The position numbers and the translations under genes are program-made. From Euglena gracilis (Eukaryota > Euglenida > Euglenophyceae > Euglenales), in the NCBI GenBank assembly GCA_039621445.1, contig CP154957.1:7327062-7391061 (forward strand): 64,000 nucleotides of DNA, given 5' to 3'. The notes below the pieces were generated by a model. The model had not been told where the DNA came from. It made no database searches and saw only the letters and a list, made by a program, of their open reading frames with translations. Shown piece by piece: positions 22,906 through 37,400 of the stretch; position 1 is the stretch's first letter, and each line of letters begins with the position of its first letter.

Positions 22906-25752
22906 AGTGTGTGTGTGTGTGTGAGAGAGAGAGTGTGTGTGTGTTTGTGTGTGCATGTGCGTGTGTGTTTGTGGGTGTTTGCGTGTGGGTGTGCGCGTGT
23001 GTTTGCGTTTGTGTGTGTGTGTGTGTGCATGTTACTGTATGTTTGCGTGTGTGTGTGTGTGTGTGTGTGTGTTTGCGCGCGCGCGTGTGTGCGTGTGTGC
23101 GTGTGAATATATATGGGCGTGCCTGTGCGTGTGCGTGCACATATGCCTGCGCACAGCTTCGGCAGTCTGTGGAATGGCAGACTTCAGGCGCCCCCTGCCT
23201 GTCTTCTGATCGTGGTCCCTCACGTCCACGAGGGCGTCCTTCTTCAACAGCAACCGTAGCACCCGGCGCCAGAGAGGACTGGCACCCCTGTCCAGGTGGA
23301 CAATGTTCTCTGAACGTTCTGGTGGCCTGCGAATATAATTCGCGCATATATAATATGAGCGAATTCAGTCAACATGGAGCCACCACCCTAACGCGGGAAT
23401 ACCAACTGATTCGGCAGGCAAAATGCAGAAAATTGTCAGGGTCTTCCTCCTGGTCTTCCTGTCGGGGGGCAGGGGGAGCTCCAATACCTCAGAGGCAGTA
23501 GTGCCCAGTCCGCCCTGGACGGCAGTGGTTGTGCTGGGCAGCGGACATCAGGGCGGTGGTGCCGAGCTGGTCCGCAACGTTGACGTGGGCCCCGGCCATG
23601 GATTCACTTACCCCCCCCCCTATGTCCAATGACCGGTAACCTCTGTCCTCTGACCAGGGGGGGGGGGTGGTCGTTGGACATGGGGTCAAAAGAAAGTTGG
23701 TGGGTACCCGGGTCCCTACCCACCCAAAAATGCCCAAATTTTCCCTTCCGGCGCTTTGCGCCGAAAATTTTGGGCAATTTTGACAAATTTTTGTCCAAAA
23801 AGTGTCAAAAATGGCATTTTGGCCAAATTTTTGGCCAATTTTTGGGCAAAATCTTTCGTCCTGGCGCTTCGCGCCGGGACCAAAAATTTGGTCAAACCTC
23901 CGAAAAGGTGTCCTCTGACGGGGGGGGGGGTGGTCATTGGACATAGGGGGGTCGTTGGAAATGGGGGGGGGTAGTGATCCTGGGGGGGGGGGGGGCTTTT
24001 CCCTAGACCCAAACCCACCCACCCACCCACTTTTTCAGAAACCCATCCATCCACGCCCTCCCAGCCCACCCGTTGGTCAGGTTGGTTGGGTGGGTGCCAC
24101 CGGCGTGAAAGGAAGCCATGGTCCCGGCATCCAGCAGCAGTTGGGCCACATCAGCCCCCTCCCGGCTGCAGTGGCAGACGGGGCCCGTGCAGCTATGGCC
24201 ATGGGCCAGGGACTGCTTGCATATTGCAGAACCATACTAATATTTTGACATTTTTCGGACGTTTTCATTCTCTGGGACATCGCACACAGATATACAAAAA
24301 ATACAAATGATGTATGCATGTATGTATGCATGTATGATGTATGCATGTATACAAATGATGTATTTTTGCACACAGATGTACAAAAAATAGCTTTGCACAA
24401 ACAGTCCGCCTGGGCTGCCCGGCCCAGCGATCAGGACGGTGGCCCCCGCCTTGTTGCGGGCGTTGACGTCCGCCCTCGCCCGCAGCAGCAGCCGCGCTGC
24501 CTCCCCATGGCCCTGCACCGCGGCGCGGGTTAGCGGTGTGTCCCCCGCGTCCGTGACGGCGTGGACGGGACCAGGCCGGCCGGGGGGGGGGGGTTGAGTT
24601 GAGCGGGCCGGGGCATGGGCCAAAGTTGTCCGGCGGGGAGCCCGGACTCGAACCGCCGCCGGCCGGCAAACGCATGGATGACCCGCTAAGCCAGCCATGT
24701 TTGGGGGGCCAGTGTTCACCAAGGCAGTCCTCCAGAGAACAAAAAAAAAAAACAACTCTGCTGTCCCAGCACATTCAATGAGATATTCATTTGAATAATG
24801 GTCGGGAAAATGGCCATTTTGGCAAAATCGGGTGGACATCGAGGAAAAAAGTGACTTCTGGCACCCTTGGACCCCCAACCCAGCCAAAACCTCAAACAAT
24901 GAGTTTTCGACTTCTGAAAAATTTTGATCCCGTCAAAGTCCCGGTTCGGCCTTGGCCAGCCCTTGGTCCAAGGGTCCAAGCCCTTGGACCCTTGGGCCCC
25001 TGGCTTGGCCGGGGGGGGGGGGCGGTCCTCAAGGGGCGGTCCACTCCAATACGGTTGCCGGCCCCACGGCGGCCTGGACGTCGGCGTCTGCAGCGAGCAG
25101 GGCCCGCAGCAGCTCCAGGTAGCCCATCGAGGCGGCGTGGTGGAGGGCGGTCCAGCCCTGGGCATCCGCGGAGTTGGGAGCGGGGGTGCCGACTGATGCT
25201 GGCAGCGGGGCTGACTATGCTCTTTATTACATATATATATATATAAAATAATAGATATGTATATATAAAATAATAACGAACTTCATATTTTTTTTGGAAA
25301 AAATGGTCCGCCGTGCTCCCAAAAAAAAAGTCAAAAAATATGATTGGCGACACAATCAAAACATAAAAAAAAAAGTTTGAAAATAACGGAAACAACGGGA
25401 AATGACGGACCGAAATCAACTGCCCCCCAAGAGTCAGAATGCGGAGAGCCAGAACAAAATAAAGCTCTTATTTAAAACAACTCCCTCCAAGAGAAACCTG
25501 GTCAAAATTAGGGTGGGGGTCCCCCACCCACCACCCATGGGGTTGCAGGAATTCCCGCCCTGGGTCAATTGGCATTTTGGCGTTTTGGGGTCCTGAAGAG
25601 GAGGCAGATTGTTTTTTGGGGTCATTTGTGCATGTCTAAATGTGCGTTGTGTGGTGTGGTTGTGTGTGTGTGTGTTGTGTGGTGTGTGTGGTGTGTGGTG
25701 TGTGTGTGTGTGTGTGTGTTGTGTGGTGTGTGGTGTGTGGTGTGTGGTGTGT

Positions 25753-25805
<53 letters not shown>

Positions 25806-25834
25806 GTGCGTGTGTGTGTGTGTGTGCGTGTGCG

Positions 25835-25887
<53 letters not shown>

Positions 25888-28208
25888 ATCCCCGGACCAC
25901 ATTGGCCACAAACCGCCCTTTCAGTCCCGCCACCGCGCCTGGCATCGGGGGGTGGTCCAGCCTGAACAGGTCAGCGAAGTACGTCACAGCGCCGTCCCAG
26001 GCGTCGGACAGCGGGTCGCTGCACTCCAGACACTGCCGGGGGCTGCCCTCCTGCGGCTGCAGTGGGCACAGGCCGCCTGGGGAAAGAAATTGATACTCAT
26101 TCACATTTACACAACTGTATTTTGCTACCCCCCCCCCCGGGAAACTGTCACCTGACAGGTTGGCCGGTACCGGGGACCCTGACAACTTCCTATACTGACA
26201 GGTTGGCCGGCACCGGGGACCCTGACAGTTTCCCGGGCGGGACCCTGACAGGTTCTCGGGCATGACAGTTTCCCGGGGGGGGGGGTAGGTATGTGGGTGA
26301 AATTCTAAACATAATAACGTGGTACAGTACTTGTTGTGCAAAAAGGGGTCGACTTCGGGGGGGGGGACAGTGATTTCTGGCATCCTTGGACCATCGTACC
26401 TCCACCCAAAACGTCAAAAAAAATGGTTTTTTTTTAACTTTTGATTTTGACCCCATTCCATCCCCGGATCGGCCATTGGCCGTCCATTAGCATTAGGCCT
26501 AAGGGCGGTCCTTAACGGGCAGTCCTTAATCTAAAAAAAATTCCCGCCCCTTATGGACCCCCCTGATGTGTACACATCACATGTGCATTACATGTGCGTA
26601 CCTCCCCCCCTTGTCTAAGAACCGGAAAAGATGGGTAAGAACCGGGGGGGGGGGGTGCTTATTTTGCCAAAATATGGGTAAGAACCAGGGGGGTGGTGCT
26701 TAGACAAGGGGGAAAAATTTGACTGCAAAAAAAAATCCGGCACTTCGCGCCGAAAAGGAAAAATTCCCCTTAATTTGAAGGTGCACTGTTGAACTTACAC
26801 ACATTTGGATGCAGAATACAACAATACCTCACCAAATCAGGTCTCAGAAGTTGCAGAAATTTCGAAATTTTTGAGAAATTTCCCTTAAAAATGCACACAA
26901 AATAAACCTCCCCGTGACGATGACCTGTAAAAAGATGGGTAAGAACCGGGGGGGGGTGCTTAGACAAGGGTGGTGCTTAGACAAGGGGGGAGGGGAGGTA
27001 ATGCATACTACATAGACATATCGTATATATAATACACGTGTGCACACATGCCAATGTGATCTGCATACTTTTACAAAGGCTGAACCTGAAGATTTTCGCA
27101 CAGGTTGTCCAGTACCAAAGGACCTGGACAATTCCAATACTCTCGCCCCTACCGGGAACCCTGACTGCATCCCAGGCAGGGCCCTGACAGGTTCTCGGGC
27201 ATCACAATAGCTCAGGATGACGGGGTGGGTGGGGGTGGGTGTAGATAGATATAGATATAGATATAGATATAGATATAGATATAGATATAGATATAGATAT
27301 AGATATAGATATAGATATAGATATAGATATAGATATAGATATAGATATAGATATAGATATATATATAGATATAGATATAGATATAGATATAGATATAGAT
27401 GTAGATAGATAGATAGATAGATATATGTAGATATAGATATAGATATAGATATAGATATAGATGTATATATATAGATATAGATATATAGACATATATATAT
27501 ATAGATATAGATATATAGATATATATATAGATATATATATGTAGATATAGATATAGATATAGATATAGATATAGATAGATAGAATTTTAGATATGGCAGC
27601 CATACTCTTAACGACCCCCTCCCAGGGGGGTCGTTAAATGTGTCCGGGGGAGGGGGTCGTATGGAGTGACACAAGTCCGACCTTCGGGGAAAAGTCGGGG
27701 TTATTGATTGGAATAGGGTTAGGGTTCCGACCGGCTTCCCGTCGGGCTCCCTTTTTTGGGAAGCCGGGGAGAAATTAAGCTGCATTCCGGACAAATTTAC
27801 GTGGAATTTAGGCGTTTTTCTTTAAAAGCAAAATGCGTTTTGAATAATCTTCCCAAAACGGGACCTAACTTCCAGCCTAACTTGGTCCTAAAAAATGGCC
27901 AGTTTTCGGCGTGCCGATCCTAACCCTGACCCTGCTCCTAAAATCAAGGCCAACCCCCCCCGAATCCACCGACGGTTGCCCGGATCCGGTGCGGTTCTGG
28001 GGCGAAACGGACCGAAAAAACCAAAAGGTCGGACCCGGGTCACTTCATATATGATCCCCCCTGGAAACACGTAAGACACTTAAGGGGGGTCGTTAAGAGT
28101 ATGGCTGCCATATATGTTCATATGTATGCACACACATATAATCCTAGATAATACTTATATACAGCACATGTACATATGCATATACATACGCATATGCATC
28201 TACATTTC

Positions 28209-28267
<59 letters not shown>

Positions 28268-31200
28268 GCATATACATAAACAAATACATATACATGTACA
28301 TATACATATGCCTATACATATACATATCCATATTCATATACATATTCATATACATATTCATATACATATTCATATACATATACATATCCATGTACATATA
28401 CATGTTTACATGCATTTCAAAAAGTACAGCAGATACCCCCTCAATCTCAGTGGTTCCACAGGAAGATTTCCCTGGCCTACAAGCCCCGGCGACTGCCTCA
28501 CAGCTTTGGGCTCGGGAGGGGCCGCCTGTCCGCGCCGTCGCCGCCGCCCGGCGGGGCCTCCTCCAGCGGGGCGGAGGACGCCCGCAGCAGCAGCTGGGCC
28601 ACCGGGGCGTGGCCCTCCTTGCAGGCGAGGGCGAGGGCCGTGAGGCCGTTGGCGGTGCGGGCGGCCCCCCGCGCCGGTCCGCCGGGGCCGCGCCGGCGAA
28701 ACGCGCGAAAGCGCGCGGGGACCCCGGAGCGTTCCTGGTTCGAGCCCGGGCGCCGACCAGGGCAATGGCAAATGCTTGGAACGCTCGGGCGTCCCAGCAC
28801 GCTCTTGGGGCTCTTGCCTGCGGGTTGCCGAGCGGCATCCCGCAGTGAGCCGTCAATTGCGTGCTGTTCACCACCCTGAATCACCCGCCGGAACCAAGCG
28901 ATGATTTCCTGTTTTTCCTTGCCATGCCAACCGTTTAACCCCCGCAATCCATCAGTTAGGAGTTAAAATGACTTTGGCACATATGGTGCTCCCCCAACAG
29001 GTCGGCTGGCGCCAAAAAGGTCTGCCAGGTCCTCAGATCATGACAATCTCTGGGGGGGGGCCTTGGGGTGGGAGGGCTGAGGGGGGCCGGTCACTGGCGA
29101 GGTGGTCTGCCCCGGCGGCGATGAGCAGCTCTGCGACGTGGGGGTGGCCGCGCTTGCAGGCATGGTGGAGGGCGGTGAGCCCGTCCCGGTCTGTGGCCTG
29201 GGCGAGGGCCTTGGGGGACCGGGGGCCGTTGCACACATGCGTCCAGTCACGCACGTGCCCCCCCGGCTAAGTGCATGAGGTGTGCGCGTATTTCTGGACC
29301 GTGGTTTCGGACCCTCAAGGTGTCGCACTTCTTTGGGCACTACACACACAAATGGGGGGCTTTACCCATTTTTCACGGCTTGTTTGGGCCCTCCAAGGGG
29401 TTCTAGATCCTCCCCCGTTCCGAAATATTCATAAAAAAGATGGGGGTTTGAGGTATAATTTCACCTAATCACAAGAAAAGGCAACTTTTGGGTGTCTTGC
29501 GGCCCGTTTATCCCCCGGGTCCTTTCCTGTGGATGCTAGTTTTGAGCTTATGAGTCGCCGAGAAAATGAACCTTGAACCCCTCTCCCTGACACTTATCCG
29601 AAAACTTTGTTCTTCTGTTGCTTGAGGTCTCCTTGTAAACATACTTGCTCAGCGCCTGCTGGCAGTCCAAAGTCCCGCACAATTTTTATTGCAGAGCGAT
29701 CCCATAAGTCAGACCTCGCAACAGGGAGAGCAAAGGCCGCCGGCGGTGGCGTCTTCGGGACTGCTGCTGAAGCGGCCGGGGAACAGGGCCCTGCCCTCTG
29801 AAGGGCGATCAACGGCGGGGAGTCAGGGGCAGCTCCCCAACCTCCCACACCCGCTGCCGTTGAACCAGATCCACACTGCCTGGAATTGTCCGGGCCTCCT
29901 TCCTCCTTCGGTTTCTGTGTGCGCGCATCTGCCTTCCCATCCCATCTGCCTTCTACGTTCGAACGTCGGCGCAGATTGTGTGCGGAGAGTTCGCCCGCAT
30001 TTGCATGGATTGAGGCGGGTCATGTGCCGGGAGGGGGGGGGAGGAACCATCAGCGTCCCCGTCATTGGCCCATCTGCCATAATGGGAAGACGTCGTTGCA
30101 AAGGCCTCGATACCGGCCTCTTGTCAGAGTCAATCCCGTTGATTTTTCGTGCAACTTCCCCCTTCGGGCCACTGTGAGGTTCGTGGTACCCGCCGCACTG
30201 TCAAGTGACAGTTTCCGGAGGAGCAAAAATGAGCCACGCTCGAGACAGACGGCGCAGCCAGCGGGGCCCCGGCTGGCGGGGGCGGCCAGCAGGGCCTGCA
30301 CGGCCGGGGCGCTGCCGGCCTTCGCGGCGTACATCAGTGCCGTGCGGCGGGCGTGGTCCGGCCGGCCGGCGTCGGCCCGCGCCGCCAGCAGCAGTGCCGC
30401 CGCCGCGGCGTGGCCGTTGCCGGCGGCGTATATTTCCTGCAGGGCCCCGCCGGGCTTGGCCGGCGCTCAAGCGGTAAAAAATAAAAATAAATTAAAATTA
30501 AAAAATAACAAAAAAAGGAAACAAAAAAGAAAATGGAAATAAAATCCCCGTCCCATGACACTCGGTGAGGAATTCACAAGGGAAAAATCGGCGGGAAAAA
30601 TGGCCGTATTTTGGCAAAAACGGGGCCAATTCGGGGGAAAAGGTGATTCCCGGCATCCTTGGACCATCGCCTATCCATCCAAACTGTCAAAAAATGTTTT
30701 TTTCATGACCATTTAATTTTTGACCGTGTTCGACTCCCGGACCGGCCGTTGGCCAGGCTGGCACTTGGCCCTAAGGGCGGCCCTGAAATGAGCTGTCCTG
30801 AACAAAAAAGCCCTAACCGCCCTGCTCCAGGCTGGCAGAGGTTGGGGTCACCTCATGATCGCCACAGACGGTCCTTGGAACTTTCACCACACAGTTAACA
30901 TGTTTCAGAGCCGCACATTTATTTTTCTTGCATTTAAATCAATATCAGGCAGCAAGCTACTACTTGCCCCTCCCCCCGGGGGGGGGCCAAGTAACCCCCC
31001 GGGGGGGGGGCCCAAATATAAAACCCCCGGTTTTATATTTGGGCAGAAATTTCAAGACCCCGAGGGGGGTTTTATATTTGGGGGGGGTCGCTGAGCTCTT
31101 ATCCCTTTATGGGTAAGAGCGAAGCTTACCCCTGGCGAAACCCCCCCTCCCCCCACCCCCCGGGTCGGGGCCACCTGGAGAACCAACGGATTATCACCAT

Positions 31201-34200
31201 GACCCCGGCCCGGTTCCCGAAATTTTTTTTTCAGTCGCGAGCGACTGGATTTCTAGTTTCCGAATCACCTGGGTTTGACCCCCAACTCCCCGCCAGGCCC
31301 GAGTTATTCACGCGCGAAGGAGTCCAAACTGGGTAGGATCGGCCCGCCCCCCCTGGATAAGCCCCGCCCCTTTGGACTCTGCCATTTCGGCCAAAAAATG
31401 TCAATTTTCAAAATATCTCCAAAATGCAAATCAAAAGAAACGTCCGGAGACCTAATTTGAAGCCCTTGGAACGCCCCATCTACCGGTATTTGGATTTCCC
31501 CGCAACTCCCCGCCCAGCCCGAGATACGGCCGTTTTCGGCGCAGATGGCCGTTTTGTAACCCCCCCAAATACAACCCCCCCCCCCAAATACAACCCCCCC
31601 CCAAAAATAAAACCCCCCCCGAGGACCTTGAAATCCCGCCCGAATATAAAACCCCCCCTCCGGCGTGAAGCACCGGAAGTAAAAAACTTCGACAAAATCT
31701 CTCCTGAAATTGTGTTTTTTGGCAGATTTGGGAGCAATTTTTACCAAAAACGTGTGAAAATTGCTCCTTCGCCCGAAAAGTAAAAATTTTGGACCCCCAA
31801 GGGTGGGCGTATTTGTGATTTTGGACCGAAAAAGTGACTACTGGATCCCGCCAAGAAGTTGATTCTCCAACCGAATATACCCCCCCCCCAAATATAAAAC
31901 CCCCCGTGGGGTCTTGAAATTTCCGCCCAAATATAAAACCGGGGGGGTTTTGTATTTGGGGGGGGGTTCACACTTTTCCCACTGTTCGACTTTCGGGCCG
32001 TTTTCGGGGGTGGGGGGGTCAAAAAATCAATGTTTTCAAAATTTCTCGAAAATGATGCAAAATCAAAGGAAATGTCCGGAGACCTAAATTGAAGCCCTTG
32101 GAACGCTCTATGTACTGGGATTTGGTTTCCCCGCAGCGCACCGCCCAGCCCAAGATACGGCCGTTTTTCGGCCAATTTGGGCCATTTTGTACACTTTTTC
32201 CACCGTTTTCGGCCAAAAAAGTCGAAAAAAATCGAAAATTTTTTTGCCCGAAACGATGTTTTTTTGGCCTCCCGGACCCGGAAAAACTGTTTTTGAGCCG
32301 AAAATGAGCGTTTTTCGACCCGCCAGCGCCCCGTTTTGGGCCGCCAACCCATTGACTTTGGGTCAAAACCGGGTCAAAAAAGTCGAAAAAAGTCGAAAAT
32401 ATTTTTTTTGGCCCGAAACGATGTTTTTGGCCTCCCGGACCCGGAAAAACTGTTTTTGAGCCAAAGACGACTGTTTTTTTGACCCCCTGGCCTCCGGTTT
32501 CGGACACAAAAGCCTTGCGTTTCAGTCAAAAGAGCTCCATGGAGTGGGCCGGTTTATATGGGGGGGTCAATGAAGGGGTGGGTGCGCGCTTATCAAGAGC
32601 TCAGCATTATTCAAAACCTGGTTTTATATTCGGTCGGAAAAGTCAACTTCCTGGCGGGATCCAGTAATCACTTTTTCGGTCCAAAATCACAAATACGCCC
32701 ACCCTTGGGGGTCCAAAAATTTCACTTTTCGGGCAAAGGAGCAATTTTCACTGTTTTTTGGTAATAAGTGCTCCCAAATCTGCCAAAAATCACCATTTCG
32801 GGAGAGATTTTGTCGATTTTTTTTCCTTCCGGCGCTTCGCGCCGGAGGGGGGTTTTATATTCGGGCGGGATTTCAAGGTCCTTGGGGGTTTATATTTGGG
32901 CGGGGTTTTGTATTTGGGGGAGGTTATATTTGGGGGGGTTTAGTAGCTCCAGGGGGGGTAAAAATTTTTTTGCATTAATGATGGAGTAGGGTCAGGTGCG
33001 CAAGTTAGGCCTAACTTTAGGCCTAACTTGCGCACCTGACCTTAATCCACAAGATAGGATAACCCTAACCCTAAGATAGGATAAGATAAGATAACCCTAA
33101 CCGTAATCCTTAACCCTAACCCTATTCCATCATTAACGCAAAAATTTTTTAACCCCCCCCCTGGAGCTACTACTTGGCCTCCCCTCAGGGGGGCCAAATA
33201 ATAGCTTGCTGTCCAATATCATTATCCTGCCCTTTTTGGGTGATGCTTTTGCGCCTCTGCACGGCGTGAAAACAAAACAACGAAAAGGCCAATCAAACTA
33301 TGGCGTTGCATGATAATGAGGGATTTGACGAGGAGGGCAGCAGCCTCCCGAATGAAGTGCCGGCAACTGTGCTTGCCGACCTGGCCAAACAACATGCCCT
33401 CGTGGTGCAGCTGGAAAACGGGGCCTGGGGCACGTAGGGGGATGGGAGGGGGCCCTGGCCAGAGCGGTCAGCCCCTGGGCGGTGGCACTGTTGACGTCCG
33501 CCGCGGCCCGCAGCAGCGCTAGCGTGACGTCGCAGTGGCCCCGGCCGGCCGCAAATATCGCAGCCAAGCCCCCCTGCCGGACCCGTGGCCGATCCCACGG
33601 CCCATGTGGTAGGTGCTGTGAGACGTGATACCGGGCAATTGTCACGGCAGTGTGATTGCCAACAAACAAACATAAACTCAAACACATATATGCACAAATA
33701 ATAACACACACAAAATATATACACAAATAATATGCAACACTTACGATATGCAGTGCATGGCAGTGTATTTTCTTTCTCCAAATGCATTTCCTGATTTCTC
33801 ACATTGGAAAGAAAAGCCATGTTTCTCATTCACATCCCTCATTTTCTAAAATGCAAGCCATCCCTCAGGCGCCCGGTGAAACAAAACCGCAGATAAAACT
33901 GGGAAACCACAAATAAAGAGTTGTTGAAGTTTTATATGACTCACGCATGACCTTCCCCCCTTCGGAAAGCCCCAACAATCACTAAGACAGCCCACCACCC
34001 ACTTGGATGAAATGCGCCTCAAAAAAAATCAACTTAATTTCATTTATTTTACTTATTTATTTTATTTTTGTACATTTATTTCATTTTGGTGTTTCATTGC
34101 ATTATTTTCCTGGGTGCGCCGGGAGGGTGGGGAGGCTCGGGCAGCGCCGTCTTGCCGCCCTGCCCCGCCACGTTGACGTCCGCCTTGGCCCCGAGCAGCA

Positions 34201-34412
34201 CCTCCGCCGCTGCGCCGCACGCGTGCTCGCTGTCCGCCGCCAGCATCAGCGGCGTGCGGCCCCGCGGCGGCAGGGCGGAGGGCGGGCGTCTCCTACAATC
34301 GTTGCATGCTTGGATAATGCGCTATTAGCAATTGCTATTAACAATTGCCATTACCAACCACCATTAACAATGCACTATTAACAACCACCATTCCTAAACA
34401 ATAAATATACGT

Positions 34413-34448
<36 letters not shown>

Positions 34449-37400
34449 TGTCATAGGAAAAAATAACATCCGGAAAAAATAACATCTGAGCCGCTTTTAG
34501 ATGTTATTTAGTCAGATGTTATTTTTTCTTCATTTGCTCCAGAAATAAGTCGAAAATAGATAAGATGTATAAAGTGGATAGGATGTGGGATGAAGAACAC
34601 GAACGACTGTGACAATCATTACCAAAGGACGAAGCTGTCCATCAAGCTTGCATTCAATCCTTGCCTTTTGAAGTAAAGAATGTACCGTTTCATGGGTTAT
34701 GCTCTGGATACTCTCATACCAGATGCTATTTGTTTGTGTTGGGATCACCCAGTTATTGCAATATATGCCCGACCCCCCCTCCTGGACCGGGGGGGAGTCC
34801 GACCCTCCCACCTGCCTTAAGCCCACACTGGTCAAATGTGGGGCGTGTGGGGGGCATTTATGGCCAGTCCCCCCCTGTCCTGTGGGGGTCCTGGGGGGGG
34901 GGGGAAACTGGCAATGACTCGTGGGGGGGGTGTAGGTAAATGTCTGGTGTGCGCTCCAGTTTTTTTGCAATGCCTTGCACTCCCTCCACCTAAACAATGG
35001 CGCAGTCCGGGTGACTGAAGCGCTGGAACTAGATAACCTTTAAGTGCCTTTTGACAAGCCTCTCTGGATGTTATTTATTCAGATGTTATTTTTTCCAGAT
35101 GTTATTTTTTCCGGATGTTATTTTTTCCTATGACAGTACGTATGTATGTATGTATATATATATATATATATGTATGTATATTAATTGTTACAGCCAATTG
35201 TTAACGGATCCATTGTTAATAGACCACTGTCCCTGCTCCCCGGGGTCGGGCCTTCAGCGGAAAAGTGTTTCCCGCCCGAGCACGTCCAATGCAAACGCGA
35301 GGAAAAATGGCTGAAAGAATGGGTGGGATTTGGCAAAAACGGGTCAACATTGGGGGAAAAGTGACTTTTGGCATCCTTGGACCAGTCAGTGCCCATCCAC
35401 CCAAAACGTCCAAAAGACACATTTCTTGACGTTGCGTTTTTGACCCCGTTCGGCCCTTGGACCAGCCGTTGGCGCTTCAGGGGCGGTCTTTAACAGGAAA
35501 AAAGTCCTCATAGACCGCCTTGCTCTCCCCAGGAAGCCGTCATAAACTGTCAGCTTATGTGTTGGTCCAGACCGAGACAAGTTGGTGTGCCAGAGACCCG
35601 ACAGTTTCCAGGCAGGGCCTTCCCGAGATAGGTGAGTGGCGTCAGAGGGGGAGGGGGGGACCTCCTGGGACACTGCCACGCTTGATGGCCTCTGCCCTGG
35701 GCATGTCCACGGCGTTCACCGCCGCCCGGGCGTGCACCAGCAGCTGCAGGGCCTCGGGCACACCCCTGCCGGGCAGAATGTTCTGATGGTTCTAATGTCT
35801 TACTGTTCCATACATTGCTGGTCGATGCAAGCTGCTGATGGGCGCCTTTTTTGACTTTTTCTTTTGCGCTGCTTCGTGCCTTTTTGTCGCGCTTTTAAGA
35901 GTCCCACGGGCGTCCCCCACTTCGTTGGCATGCTCCTTTTCCGGGGGGTTCCTTCCGTTCTCCAAACAAAACACTTGTGGTATCCAAACCAAAAACAGTA
36001 CACACACAAGTAAATTCGGAGTAGCACACAAAAAAGCTGACCGCCCCAGAAGAACAGCATCACAGAGCAGCATATGCGGCGAAACGACCCCAAACCACGA
36101 ACGCCCCCACGCCGCCTTTTCTCCATATGCCGCTCCATTCCGATGGCAGTGGAGTGAGCTGCACGTTGGCGTCCCGGGCGGCGATAAGGAGAGCAGTTCT
36201 GCGGCCATGGTCGGAGAGGTGGATGTCGGCCCGGTGCTGCAATAAGACCTCCAGTGCTGTGTGGTGGGCCATGTGAAGGCCACCCCTCCAAAGCCGAAAT
36301 TTGGAATGGGCCCATCCGCACAACAACACACAACACACGCAACACACAGAACACACACACACACATGCACGCACGCACGCACGCACACACACATGCACAC
36401 ACACACACACACATGCAACAGACAGAACACACAGAACACACAGAACACTCATAAACACACACACACACACACACACACAACACAACACAACACAACACAA
36501 CACAACACAACACAACACAACACAACACAACACAACACAACACAACACAACACAACACCAACACAACACAACACAACACAACACACCCACACCCACCCAC
36601 CCACACATAACACTCATGCATGCGTGCACACACACACACACACACACAGACACAAACACACACACACACACAATTCCAGCCTATGAGTACAGCGATGCCA
36701 TGGGACTTCTAATCGGAGGTGGGGGGGGCTGTTGCATTTCCCCCCAAGCAGGCGCACTGGACGGCTGGGATGGGGCGGCCCTGCCCCGAGGCACGCCACC
36801 ATGAGCGCCGTCTGGCCGTCAGCGTTGCGGCCGTCCACGTCCACGCGGCCCTCCAGCAGCTGGCGCGCCGTGGCAGCGTGGCTGTCGGCGGCCGCCCGCA
36901 GCAGCGCCGGGGGCAGCCGTCAGGGGGAGTGGTGGAAACCCGCCTCCACCATTTATAATCACCCTTTGACCCTTCGCCCAACCACCAAATCGCAGGGGGG
37001 GGGATGCTCCAGCCAGGCCTCGAAAAAAACGCGCATTTTTCAGGAAAAAAATGCGCAAAAATGTTCAACATCTACTAGATCCAAGATAAAAATTGAAAAA
37101 ATCTCGAAAATACAAATTTTGTCCAAAAAAACACACAGAAATGGCACCGAAATCACAAGAACTGTATGGAATTATGTGGAAAATGTCAGTTTCAGAAAAT
37201 TTCGAAAATTGCAAAAAAATGCACAAAAATGCAAAAATTGAAAAAAATGGACAAAAATGCGAAAAAATTGGTGCACAAAAAATGTGCCAAAAAGCAACAA
37301 ACGTGCGGAAAAGATTGGGGAAAAAGTGCAAAATGCGAAAAAATGCGCAAATATGCACATTTTTGGAAAATTTGAAAAAAAAAAACTGTGCAAAATGTGC

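Noticed and set aside
22733-23347. Long minus and plus frames rich in His/Thr or Cys/Val (also at 25.6, 36.3, 41.6 and 62.4 kb)
   Set aside because: They are translations of TG/CA microsatellites and not proteins. Only the short ankyrin segments beside them have support.
26844-27794. A 316-codon minus frame of Ile/Tyr/Leu/Ser
   Set aside because: It is the TATAGA microsatellite read in one frame.
28700-28770. Possible tRNA with GGTTCGAGCCC
   Set aside because: The T arm pairs, but no 5' half of a cloverleaf is found upstream.
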